NCBI GenBank assembly: GCA_019188255.1 | Contig: JAETXT010000006.1 | Span: 682,001 to 746,000, forward strand | Source: Verticillium longisporum | Lineage: Eukaryota; Ascomycota; Sordariomycetes; Glomerellales; Plectosphaerellaceae | Length of the DNA: 64,000 nucleotides | Direction: 5' to 3' | Shown: piece by piece, positions 21,972 to 32,189 of the stretch | How positions within the stretch are numbered: position 1 is the stretch's first letter | Layout: every line of letters starts with the position of its first letter | Notes under the pieces: model-generated | Databases searched by the model: none | What the model saw: only the letters and a program-made list of their open reading frames with translations | Told to the model about the DNA's origin: nothing | Made by a program: the position numbers and the translations under genes

Positions 21972-24017
21972 CTACGTCAGCATGATCGTGTGTCCCATGT
22001 CTTCCATCACGTCCCTCCAGTCAACTGGCCCAAGGCCGTACGATAAACCATTTTCATCATCGTCATAAAGCTGTCGGTCGACCCGCCTCCAGACCTCCAT
22101 AACCACTTCCTTGGCCCTTGGGATATTTCCGATTCCCTTTTTGGAAGCTCTCGCAAACCAACAAATGGCGCGATGACGGAGATCGACCTCGAAGGATTCC
22201 GCTGCGGCGATGAACGCCGGCCAAAGGGTGTTGCCTCGCCCCATCGGAGTATCTCGCGTCAAGCAGTCAAGATTTTCAAGATGATCCCAGATCTTCCTGA
22301 TGACATCCTGAAGATACGTGGACACGTGGACGGCCCTAGCCTCGCTAGTTTTCCGCAAGTGTTCAAGATAGGGTTCGGGAATGACGCGATGAAAGTAAAT
22401 TATTACCGCATGGTGAAATGCCTGCTGATGGTTGGCCTTGAGTTCGTCGTTGACGGCCTTTGGTAATCTTGCATAATTGAATGGCAGATTCAGTTCGCCC
22501 AGCTGAGACAGCTGAGCCAGTTGCAGTTGTGGTGTTGTCTGAATGGTCGAGTCGTTCGCATCGCTTTCCATATTGTAGATCTGAATTGCCAAGTCATAGA
22601 TCATGCTGTGTAGGGCCGGTGTGAGAATCTCAGCCATTGTGCATGCATTGGCCGTATCGGTCGTTTGAGACAATAATGATATGGTCTTCAAGCTAATGCC
22701 AAATGCCGTGTCTAGGATGAATCTGTGGGCCTTGAGCATGGAATCTTCCTTTCCTGGCATTCGGATCGTTTCGGGCGAGACGTGCTGGACTCTGCTGCCT
22801 CTGCAAGACAAACCCTGTTTTTTCGTTTCGTGGGCCTCGTGCATTTCTCTGCGCCGTTTTGGCCACTACGTCGTAGCAGCGGAACATCTGATAGAGGGCG
22901 TTGGCGAGAGGATGTGCCGTCCAAAAGCCGTCATCATCATTCATGTACACGACCCATCGTGCCAGACCGAGGTGTATGTTGCAGTCAGAGTCTTGCGGGC
23001 TAAATATGTCAATGGAGATGAGTCCCAAAGCTGCAGCCAGAAGTGTGGGCCGGGCTTGGGATAATTCAGACCCCTCTGCGCTGTCGACAATTTGTGTTAA
23101 CAGCAGCGACGCCTCTTTGGCGTGGTGCAGAGCCTTCGCAACGTCCTGTGATATCTTGTTCCCATTTCGATGAGCACGCTGATTTGCCGCGACTGACAAC
23201 ACTGCGTGCCGGAGGGCAAGCTGACTGGGGGAGAGAGATCCCCCAAAAGCCAAGGGAAGATAAATTTGGAGCCCATGGATTCCTTGATGGGTCAACGACA
23301 GGCATCATCAGGCTTGATGTCGTTGTTTGATAGAAATTCAGGAGGTCACCGTCCCCAAAATCAGGGAGCGAATTTACCTCGCCTCCGTCTGCATTGATCG
23401 GGCTCAGCAATGCTCCAATGTACGAGCCGAACGATGCATCGTCGTGTAGCAGAGTCGCATGACAGTCAGAGCCCCGCCGGGACCTCTGACTGATGTTGTC
23501 GTAGGCTTGGTCGTCATGGCTCTGTAGGTATTGAACACTCTTGAAGGGGTGTTTCAAATGACGAGTTCAACGGGGGATGCAGATCCATAGCCTGCAGCCC
23601 CACAGATGGTCCTGGCGTCGTGTGACGCATTGTGCGGGCGGCAGTCGTGGAATGGTTGTCAATGAAGCCACGGCAACTATATAACCGAGACCTCTCGCAG
23701 TTGAGGCAAACCGGTCGCCGGTTGTCACACTGCGAACCGGTTGGTGATATGTCACTGACCAGTCGGGGGCAAGTCCTTACTTACTTTGATCTTCCGCTGG
23801 CGACAGGTCAAGCAGCCCTAGCCGGACGGTGTCAGCGCTTTGATCAAGATCCGTGTAGGGGCATTTTGGCGGGATGTACTCGAAAAGCTCTTCCACGGTG
23901 TTTCCTTGCGTTCCTCTGGTCAGCCGTCGCAGCGTCCAGTCCATTATTGGATTCGAAGAAAGGAGGCAGGTCGATCAAGTCAAAAGGCCAAGCATCTGAC
24001 ACGAGATCGTCAGACAT
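21972..24017 (-). CDS. Zn2Cys6 transcription factor, frame broken downstream
   Basis: Exons 24017-23880, 23817-23785 and 23729-21972 encode about 640 residues. The binuclear zinc cluster is split over two introns (62 bp at 23818-23879 and 55 bp at 23730-23784) and reads GCLTCRQRKIKCDNRRPVC then LNCERSRLYSC, spacing C-x2-C-x6-C-x6-C-x2-C-x7-C at residues 48-76. The C-terminal part (for example LALRHAVLSVAANQRAHR and FILDTAFGISLKTISLL) resembles the fungal-specific regulator domain (Fungal_trans_2 type). The long exon needs three +1 shifts: between 23513 and 23575 (or a 49-bp intron with weak donor GTGTTC), near a G3 at 23272-23274, and near an A6 (22818-22823). These may be assembly errors, missed introns or decay. 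It lies tail to tail with the HDH-like gene, 204 bp apart, and could have been its regulator; that is inference. Confidence 0.75.
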
Positions 24018-24562
24018 GATGCCGTTGAGTACGCATGGAAGGATGCTCGTTGTAATTGGTGGGTCACGGCCCTGCAACGACCAGAGGCGGCGGCTACAAC
24101 AGCTCGGGGCCTTCTGTTCCAACAACCAGGGTACATGCAGACTTGTATGTCAGTCTGCTCACGTGGCATCACAGTCGCTTGGAACAGCGCATGCTACATG
24201 CATTCATTCATTCACCAGCACTCCAGTGTTAATGGCTGGTTATTTTGACATTGTATTCAGCCTATCGTGGCAATTCAATCGAGCGCAGATGTACCTTCAA
24301 TTCCTCCTCTTCCAGAGGCCAGCGAGCTTCAACGTACAGTACTCGGGCGGCATCTCTGTTCTCTATACCTTTGAGCATGGCACCTGCCTGGCAACAAGAC
24401 CCAGCGGATCACATGCGCTCCCTCGCATAAACATCGGTGCCGCTGCTCCGAGACGCTTCGTCAGCCGCAGCAGGAGTAGCAGCAGCGAAATCGTGATCAA
24501 CTGTGGCGCTGCTGAAGTCAAGGTCAGATGTGGAAGGGTAGTGGCGTTGCTGGGTTTTGCAT
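24018..24562. other. Intergenic gap, no feature recognised
   Basis: The promoter of the Zn2Cys6 gene must lie here, but I see no clear TATA box or named site. Confidence 0.4.
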
Positions 24563-24830
24563 TTACTGTTGTGGCTGAGGTCCAGGGGTGAGGAAGAGTC
24601 GCAATAATTCGACATCGCCATATTGGAGTTCTGGGCGGATGAATAAGCTGTATCAGTGGATTTGATTCGATGGAATGGTGACTGAGAGAAGACGTACCGA
24701 TACGGGCCTTGAGCCCGCCGAGACGGGTCTGCCGTGCCTCGAGCCATGTCATCATGGTCACTGCCAGCGTTGGTACCCCGAGGATGCACCCGAGCACAAT
24801 GGCAATGATCGCTTCGTTCGGGAGTGGCAT
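24563..24830 (-). CDS. 66-residue single-pass membrane protein
   Basis: Exons 24830-24698 and 24630-24563 are separated by a 67-bp intron (24631-24697; donor GTACGT, acceptor GCCCAG). The product begins MPLPNEAIIAIVLGCILGV; residues 7-27 form a membrane segment, followed by a basic stretch (EARQTRLGGLKAR) and a short tail ending GPQPQQ. Many fungal genomes carry small uncharacterised proteins of this plan, with one N-terminal helix and a basic juxtamembrane region. No function is known to me. An overlapping 155-codon frame (24409-24876) on the same strand is less convincing because it lacks a good start and would read through the intron. Confidence 0.55.
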
Positions 24831-25904
24831 TGCAGCGTGGTACGTGGCGATGATGGCTGTTTGTGGATGCTTGCAACGAGGGGGGATAATGGGTGAGGAG
24901 TGGTTTGATGTGCCGAGCTGGGCGTGGTGTTGCTGGGCAAGGAGGTAGTGCGGCGTTGTGCCTATTAATTCTCTTTTGGCAGCCAGCAGATGTTCAGCAG
25001 CTTGCTATAGCAGAGGTGTTGGTATAAAAATGAGAGCTCTTGAGGCAAGTAGCCAGGGGCAGTAAGTCAATTAAATGATATCGAACGACTAGTTAGAATA
25101 TCACTAGTTGGATTGTCCCACGCTGAGGAAGATTTGGCTTGTACCTTCGTCATGGAACTTAATGACGGAACCTAGAGCCGTGACTTCTACGGCAAGGCAC
25201 GAATAATGAAGATGCGGTCAATCACCCGGCGGCCGAACCCAAGCGGCCCAAGCGCCCTCCATCAAAAAGTCGTATGTCCACCGAGCTCTTGGCATTGCAT
25301 TGCCACAATCGCGACGACGGCCCGCCTGCATCAACTTGCCGCCTGCCTACCTCTTACAGGCCATCGCAATTATCGCAATGCAGTGCGACTCCAGCCTTCG
25401 GTAGGCGCCTCAGGGATTCAGCATTCACACTTATCGCATTCATCGCAATCGTCGCAATCGTCGCAATGGTGGTCATGGGAGAATCACATGCAGGCCACGG
25501 GTAGCCCTGGCGAGGTTTCTCTACACGAGCCAGCAAGCCACGTATCGGGCTACAGGGTGGGTGTCTGCCTTCTCGGACTCCCAATTGCCAGATGCAACAT
25601 TCCTGTGCCTACCACCATGGCGCGCTGATTGTTTCACTTGCTTGTGCTTGGCTTGATACGTTCGTCGTTCGTGGCGAGTTCTCCTTGGCCATGTCAGCTG
25701 TCGCAATTGCGCGCAATGATAAAAGGAGGCGACTCGCCAGTGTGCATCATACTAACTCCCATTGCGACGCATAACATTGCGACAAGACGAACCTGACATC
25801 AGTCTTCTCAATCGCATGCCTTTTTCGTATTCATGCCGTCGTACATACCCCTGCTTGCTTCCTAGTAAGGCTGCCACTTGCTGCATCCGACCTCTCCTAA
25901 TCTC
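24831..25904. other. Divergent promoter region with TCGCAAT motifs
   Basis: This 1.07-kb gap separates two divergent genes. It holds eight exact copies of TCGCAAT or its complement (starts at 25364, 25373, 25443, 25452, 25461, 25701, 25761, 25776) and one variant at 25434. Three of them form a 9-bp tandem TCGCAATCG array. No gene is supported. Confidence 0.6.
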
Positions 25905-27488
25905 ATGTCAAGTATGAGTCTTATTACTCAGCCTGATGCACGCCCACACAAGGGGACAGGTACCACGCGGGGGCCCTACTCGTACAAAAAATGCTTCCGT
26001 TGTCGCCAGGATAAGAAGAAGGTACGCACGCATCCGCTTGATGACGAAATCCAAGAAAATGTAACCCATACTGCCACGTCTTGATGATCACTAACACTGA
26101 CAAAGTGCGAACCGCCCATGCGCCAATGGCCTGAGAAGTGTACTCGATGCGAAGACAAAAACTTTGAATGCTCAGACAATCAGCAAACTCAGAATCGCGC
26201 CGAGCGCCGTTGGAAAAGGGAAATAGCGTTGGCTCAACGTCATTCACTGGTCTCACCGACCGCAGACGGCGAGTCGTCCAATCTCACGGCCAAGGGCATG
26301 ATCCCGTAAGCATAGCCTGCTCCGCACCTCGAAATATCTCTTGCTAAGACCACCAGTGATCTTGCAGATGCGCACTCCTTACGAAGAAAGATGCACGAAT
26401 ACTGGAATGAATTGGTACAGACCGCTGGGTTGCAGCTTGACATTCTTCGCCACGGCACTCACGACCAGGACGATGGGTGGCTTGAAGACCAATACCAGAT
26501 ATTTTCGCCGACAACACTGTTTCTGAGTGAAAGGCTTCGAAGCATCTTACTCAGCTGCAAAGAAAGATCAGCGAGCAAAAAACTTGGCGCGTTGTTTGCT
26601 CGCTCATACGTCGAGTCGGGTTATTCACGCAATCGCTTGAATGAAGAGTCTTTCCGCAAACTATTCCAACAACAGATTGAGAGCGGCCCATTCGAACCCT
26701 TTGCTAGGGACACCGTCGACGCTTTCCAACAGAGGAACGAGTACTTTTGTGCCATTCCGCTTCAGAAGTGCTTGGTGAGGGAGGTGGCCTCCCAGTTCGG
26801 CACCGACTCAGTACAGTTGACGGGATGCATCTTGAAATATGTCGACCTCATGCGGGAAGTCACGGACTTGTCGAACCGGGTCTTCGAAAGCCCAACAAAG
26901 GACGATGATGATATACAATTGATCGCAGAAACCGGTCGGATGGCGCCGTTTTTGCACGATTGTCTGTTTCTTTGCGGACCTGGATCACCTACGGCGCCCC
27001 AAACAATACTTCAGATCGCACACAACTTGGATTTGGAAGACTTCATCGGCCCAGACCTTCTGGGTTCAACTCTATTACATGTTGCCTGCGGTTCCTACTA
27101 TTGGGATGCAGTGGGGATACTCATTTCGCTAGAAGTATCAGTCAATGCAACAGACATGTTTGGAAGAACGGCTCTGCACTCTCTAGTGCTTGGGCGAAAT
27201 GTGAGGCACATTTGCATGTCGCCATACGATCGTCCTTCAAGTGCGGAACGGACACTGGCCAAAAAAAAGACCCTCGCAGTGCTATTAACATCGGAGGAAC
27301 TCAACGTGGATGTTATAGACGACTTCGGGAAAACGGCCCTGGATTATGCTCTGGACGAGGATCCACCACTTTTTCACCTGATTGACTCATCCCCTCCGGG
27401 CGCCTTAGCTAGACAGAGAAAAGATGAAGCACGGGAAGCGGAACTAGATCTGCCATGGGAACTGGACTCCGAATCCCCTCCTCCATAA
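25905..27488 (+). CDS. Zn2Cys6 regulator with C-terminal ankyrin repeats
   Basis: Exons 25905-26021, 26106-26305 and 26357-27488 (introns of 84 and 51 bp, donors GTACGC and GTAAGC) give 482 residues in one consistent frame. The zinc cluster reads CFRCRQDKKKC, then CTRC and C, with spacing C-x2-C-x6-C-x10-C-x2-C-x6-C at residues 30-61; an intron falls before the third cysteine. Residues from about 338 to 440 hold ankyrin-like units (GSTLLHVACGSYY, FGRTALHSLVLG, DDFGKTALDYAL). The middle is helical and lacks the usual fungal-specific regulator domain. It should be a nuclear DNA-binding protein whose ankyrin part mediates protein contacts; target genes are unknown. A second ATG at 25914 has a better context and may be used. 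The promoter carries repeated TCGCAAT motifs. Confidence 0.8.
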
Positions 27489-27546
27489 AGTCGCAAGGCC
27501 GACCACATTGAATACGCACGGAAGTGTGACGGAGATCCCAACACAC

Positions 27547-28072
27547 TCACAACTTCGACTGCCTCCCAGGCCTCCCCCTCTGCCCATCCGCCACATCCCC
27601 CTTCTCCCCCTGCTTCCGCCCATCCTCAACCTCCAAGCTGATCGGATCCCCCAGCTGGCTCGGGTTCCCCGCCTTGCCGTCGAGCTTCTCCTCCGCCAGC
27701 TCCTTCAGCCGCCGCGGCTGCCCGCCCGTCACCGCCGACCCGTCCGAGTTCTCGCCGCCCGACGGCGCCTTGCCCTTCTTGCCGGGGCGCGCGGCATCCT
27801 CCTTGCTCTGCGACTCGGGCCCGGCGTTCTTCAACGGGGGGTTGGCGTCGGCGGCCGTGGCCCCTTCGGCGGGCGTGCGGCCGGCGCCCGAGGTGGAGGA
27901 GCCGCGGTCTCTGATTTCTTGTTCTGCCGATTTGGCGTGTGCGCTGTTCTTGCTTGGGGGCTTTTTCATTTGTTAGTCTGGATTTTTCGGGTCTGTTCTC
28001 TTGGGGTCTGGTGATGTCTGCGATTGGGATCGAGGGCAGGTGACTGTGCAAGCAACGACTTACAGGCGCCAT
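27547..28072 (-). CDS. Small disordered hydrophilic protein
   Basis: A 9-nt first exon (28072-28064, coding MAP) is joined over a 103-bp intron (27961-28063; donor GTAAGT, branch GACTAAC, acceptor AAAAAG) to exon 27960-27547, giving 140 residues. The protein is rich in G, K, E, S and P, has no membrane segment, and looks disordered apart from a short helix around RRLKELAEEKL. The segment GKAGNPSQLGDPISLE resembles a motif I have seen in uncharacterised Sordariomycete proteins. The function is unknown. Starting at the internal ATG at 27969 without splicing is possible and gives the same length. Confidence 0.6.
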
Positions 28073-28569
28073 GATGACGGCCGATTTCCTTTTCCTTCTT
28101 GTTGACTTGACTTGGTTTCGCAATGTTTTTCACGAATTGGTAGTAAAAATAAAAATCAGATGGGTAACAATTGCGCCGGGCGACGGGTTGATATGTGACG
28201 CTCAATCCGGGGACAAGCGTCCGTCATCCAGACAGGCCATGACGTGCATGACTTCCCCCACGGTCGATGACGCACATGGGCAACCCCCACGATCGGCTTC
28301 GCGCACGCAACATGTGAAATCCGATGACAGCGCCAATCAAACTAGCTTGCATCGATGCATTCGTCTTTTCTAGTGTATCAACTCTATCAATGGCACATGA
28401 TGATCTGCGCTTCATGCCGATGCTGGTCTGCGCTTCATGCCGAGGTATCTAGTTCTAAAAATAAATCAAACCAATCCATCCCCCAAACTCCATTCTGGTA
28501 TCATGCGCCGAGCTCTATCTTTTCGTTGTTTGTTTCTCATCCCCTGCGGCTGATCCTTTTCACCACAGC
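28073..28569. other. Intergenic gap with a short direct repeat
   Basis: No gene is supported. A 17-bp unit (TCTGCGCTTCATGCCGA) occurs at 28404-28420 and again at 28427-28443, a period of 23 bp. Confidence 0.5.
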
Positions 28570-30328
28570 TCATGCCGACGCAGAGACGGTCCTGCCGACA
28601 ACAGGCGGCTCAATCTCAGCTTCCATCTGCGGCGCCGAGGCCTCGACATCAGCGACCTGCGCGCTGACGCCCTCGCCCGCCTGCGCATCAGCCTTCTTCT
28701 CGTCGCCCTTGCCAATCGTCTCGACCCAGTGCCAGCAGTCACGATTTTGCCGTCGCTCCGCAGGAAAATGGCCCTGTCGTCCGTGACGCCGTCGCTGACC
28801 TCGCCCTCGCCCTCGCCCTCACTGCCACTACCGCTGTCGTCCTTTTCGGCGCCGATGCCGTCGACGAGGTCGCCGACCCAGGGGCGCGCGACGGGCACAC
28901 CGTTGGCGCGGAGGACCTGCAGCTGGGCGCGGAGGTTGACGCGCAGGGCGCGCTCGGGCTCGACCGAGTTGAAGATGCGCTTCGTGAGCCAGGGGAAGAG
29001 GATACCGAAATCCGACTGCGAGAGGTGGGCGGACTTTTCGACGTAGAAGAAATTAGGCTCGGGCAGGGCGATGCCACTGTTGCGCTGGTAGAGGTCGGCC
29101 GTGATGACCTTTTTCGACGGGTCGGGCGACAGCACGCGGGCCGTGACATGGAGGTGCTCGGTCCACTTGTAGAAGGCGTCCGACTCGACGGCGAGGAGGG
29201 CCTTGCCGCCGGGAGCTGAGGGGACGTTGGCGTAGGCGGGCAGCGGCAGGTCGAAGAGGGGCGCCGAATTGGGGGCCAGCAGGGGAAGCACCACATGTCG
29301 AGCAGCATGGTGACGTTCTTTTCGGTGATCTGCTTCGACAGCTCCGAGTCGGGGGCTGGCGTGAAGAGGGGGCGCTCCATCTTGGCGAGGGCGGGGGAGC
29401 CAGCGTAGTAGGTGCTCTTGAGCAGCTGCACGATCGAGGCGGATCCGAAGCTGTGGCCGGCAAAGATGATGGAGCCGGGCTCGTGGACGTGGAGTTTCTT
29501 GGCGAAGAAATCGAGAGACGGCGTGCTCTTGTTGAGGTTCTTCAGAGGCTGGGCGCGATCGATGGCGAGAATGGCGGCGTGGGCGAGACCGAGCTCCCAC
29601 AGGCGAATGCGCAGCTGGTCTTCTCGTGCTGTGGAAATCTCGGGTGTGTTGTCGTGAGGCAGACGGATGTAGGGGACGACGCGGCGCGTGTTGCGGATGA
29701 AGTAGCTGTCCTGGGCCTGGGGGATGCGCACAAAGGATGCGACAGCACTGCCATCCCGGTGTTCGGGGCAAACGACGACGATGCCGTGGGAGGCGAGCGA
29801 GCCGGCGACGACAGAGTACGTATTGCGGTTGCCGCCGAGGCCATGGGAGAAAATCATCGTAGGCCATCGCCCATTGGATGTGTTGGGCTCGAGGAGGTCG
29901 GCGTTCTTGAGGGCGGGAATGGTCGTGTAGTGGAGGTGGCGGGGTAGGAAGCTGCGATCATTAGCTCGACGCTCCATCATCAGAGTGTACAGAGAGGGGT
30001 CGGCATACGAGACAAAGTCGGCCAGCAGGGGCTTGATGCCGACAAACTGGGTGTAGGCAGAGACATGGTGGCGCTGAGGCGAGGGCAGCCAGCTGATGGG
30101 CTTGCCTGTCGAGTCGGGGGTCGCGGGGTAGTAGATGCGGCAGGAGACGGTGTAAATGTCGGCAGCGCTTTCGGCTGCGTGGCTCGGTGATTCGAGTTCG
30201 GAGACGGGGATCTCGACGTCGACGGTGCCAACTTTGTAGGGCCCTGTATAGTCGGGAAAAGTAGGCACGGGGTTCAATTGCGACAGGTACGCGCTAAGCT
30301 TGGCCGCAGGCGAGGACGACGAGGTCAT
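28570..30328 (-). CDS. PAF-acetylhydrolase-like phospholipase, two frameshifts
   Basis: One long exon would encode about 586 residues once two single-base losses are allowed for. The product belongs to the platelet-activating-factor acetylhydrolase family (alpha/beta hydrolases cleaving short or oxidised acyl chains from phospholipids). The catalytic serine lies in AGHSFGSAS (about residue 293), the aspartate in LLDMWCF (about 342) and the histidine in EKSAHLSQSDFG (about 434), matching the Ser-Asp-His triad of the animal enzyme. The N-terminus LNPVPTFPDYTGPYKVGTVDVEIPV is typical of fungal members; the ATG at 30328 has A at -3. Frame breaks are at a C4 run (29282-29285), just after the catalytic Asp, and an A4 run (28745-28748). 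No signal peptide is seen, so it is probably intracellular. Confidence 0.82.
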
Positions 30329-31331
30329 GATGGGCGTTTGGCGATCCAACTCTGATGCTTCTGATGTGTCGTCGATGCATCCATGGGCGAGCAAAAGGCG
30401 TTCAATTGAATACGATGGCAGAAAAAAAAGGGAGGTGGGAATGGCTTCAATTAAAACGGTGACGAGTTGGCCTGTTTCACTTGGACCACGGACTTGGCAA
30501 GACCCCGAGTGCGCAGCAGGCAGCGACGGCATTGAGTTGGGAGCCAATGAGAAAACGCGCCGACGCAAAATGCCCAGTCGTGTGGCCACTTGCCCGTCTC
30601 GTCGTGGCCTCGTTGTGAAAACTGGGCGTCATGGCCACATCAGCAAGTGCCTCGGCATCGCGCTGTCCGATTGGTTCTTATTTGCTTCGAGGACGAAATC
30701 TACCTGCTGAGTTGATCCCGGAATTTGATGACTTTCAGAGATGCAGACGAGATGAATAAAAACAAAGTATTCCACGATTCTCACTTATTTTCGTATGATG
30801 AGGGAGAACGAACAGCATTTACATGTGATTCCCATGCACGGCAGTCTATTATTACATCACACTCATCACACTCCCCGCCACCACTCAACCCCACTCAGCG
30901 TCCGCAGCCAAAAAGGCGCCGCCCACGTCAGAAAGTAGCCGTTGGCACGTGCCAGTGCAAACTCCCCTTTCCCACGACCCTGCCGGTCTTGCGAGCACGA
31001 GGAACAGTTTGTGTCTTGGCTCATCTGTAGGTCCCCGATACCCAATGTGTTTCGCCCAGAGGACGGCTTGCTAGTTTGTCTGAAGCAACCGTTGTCTTCC
31101 ACACGCCACGCCTCCGATATAGTATGCGAGGATCGGACATGCCAGCAACACGAGGCCATGTTCAAGCCTAAAAGCACGGGGCCAGAGATATTGTGGGCGG
31201 GTAAGATAAGGCTGATACATGGTCGTATTTCTGCAGCGGCGTACGATGGAGCTAGGTCTGGATTGCGGCTTGACAGCTGGAGCCTAGGACATGCCAGTGG
31301 CGAACAGTGTCAGCCACTCCTTGCGTCTACT
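30329..31331. other. Intergenic region, no supported gene
   Basis: Short overlapping open stretches only. Sequence is of normal composition and I recognise nothing in it. Confidence 0.45.
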
Positions 31332-31584
31332 ATCCCTTTGGTGCCGAAATTAGGCCTCAGTACTTCATATGATCGACCGCTAAGCAGTAGAAAGTAGATA
31401 TCGCTAATTAAATTAAAGGATATAACGAATAGTATATCTATATGCCTGTACGTTACTTATTGTTGATAGACCTGCCCGCTATAACTATATACTGAAGGAG
31501 TACCTGTCAAGATCCACATCAGAGCTATTCAGGCAGGCGGTGATCAGTCTATGTACTGAGGCCTAATTTCGGCACCAAAGGGAT
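31332..31584. mobile_element. MITE-like element with 32-bp perfect TIRs
   Basis: A 32-bp sequence beginning ATCCCTTTGGTGCCGAAATT (31332-31363) is repeated as its exact reverse complement at 31553-31584. The interior (about 190 bp) is AT-rich and non-coding. The size, terminal inverted repeats and lack of coding capacity fit a miniature inverted-repeat transposable element. I cannot fix the target duplication, so the superfamily is open. Confidence 0.75.
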
Positions 31585-31599
31585 GCCCTAGGGAGCAAG

Positions 31600-31660
31600 A
31601 ATAGATAGGTATCTAGGTACCTAGGTAGGTAGGTACGGTAGGTACCGAGATAAGGCTAGG
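31600..31660. repeat. TAGG/TACC low-complexity block
   Basis: Repeated TAGGTA and GGTACC units directly right of the MITE-like element, similar to the block at 12645-12690. Confidence 0.6.
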
Positions 31661-32189
31661 CACTAGATCGGCTTCTGAGGGACCCATTGCCCTTCTGGCT
31701 GTATTGTCATCTCATCCCAGGGCCTACACCTGCTAAGCATGATCTTGTGGAAACGCCTTCACCAGTCGAGGCTGGGTAGTCGACTGCAAATGATATCTTC
31801 TCTTAGCCCGACGCCCTACGAACAGGAGTGATTCGGGGGACTGATCGTCTGGACCCAAGACAGCGTTCTTGTGTTTTCGTTCTCACTGTCATCTCCCATC
31901 TCAACCCGAGTGCAACACCAAACATGTAGCATCCAATAATGAATATGTTTCTGGCTCACTCAACACAAAGTAGCCAGCCATCCTAGGCGGTCTTGGAAAT
32001 GCAATCGTCGTCCAAGGCCCTGGTAGACTCCTTTGTGAGCAGATTGTGAATGGCACACCATCACGTGATGTCGCGCTGTGCACGCGTTCGAGACTCGGCA
32101 CAAGTTACCCCACCCCACCTGGTTTTCCTTTTTCCACCACCGTGCACGCGTATCACCATCCATCGCCCTCCTAGCAATGCGCATGCACG
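31661..32189. other. Intergenic gap before the BRCT gene
   Basis: Nothing recognised; it must contain the promoter and leader of the gene starting at 32190. Out-of-frame ATGs lie just upstream of the start (first at 32177). Confidence 0.4.

Noticed and set aside
23632..24591. A 319-codon frame antisense to the Zn2Cys6 gene
   Set aside because: The opposite strand holds a perfect zinc cluster with canonical introns in this stretch.
24409..24876. A 155-codon frame overlapping the 66-residue membrane protein
   Set aside because: It would ignore a good intron and has no hydrophobic or domain signal; kept only as an alternative.
28560..29867. A 435-codon frame as a separate gene
   Set aside because: Its first part is a shadow; its later part is the continuation of the lipase after a one-base shift.
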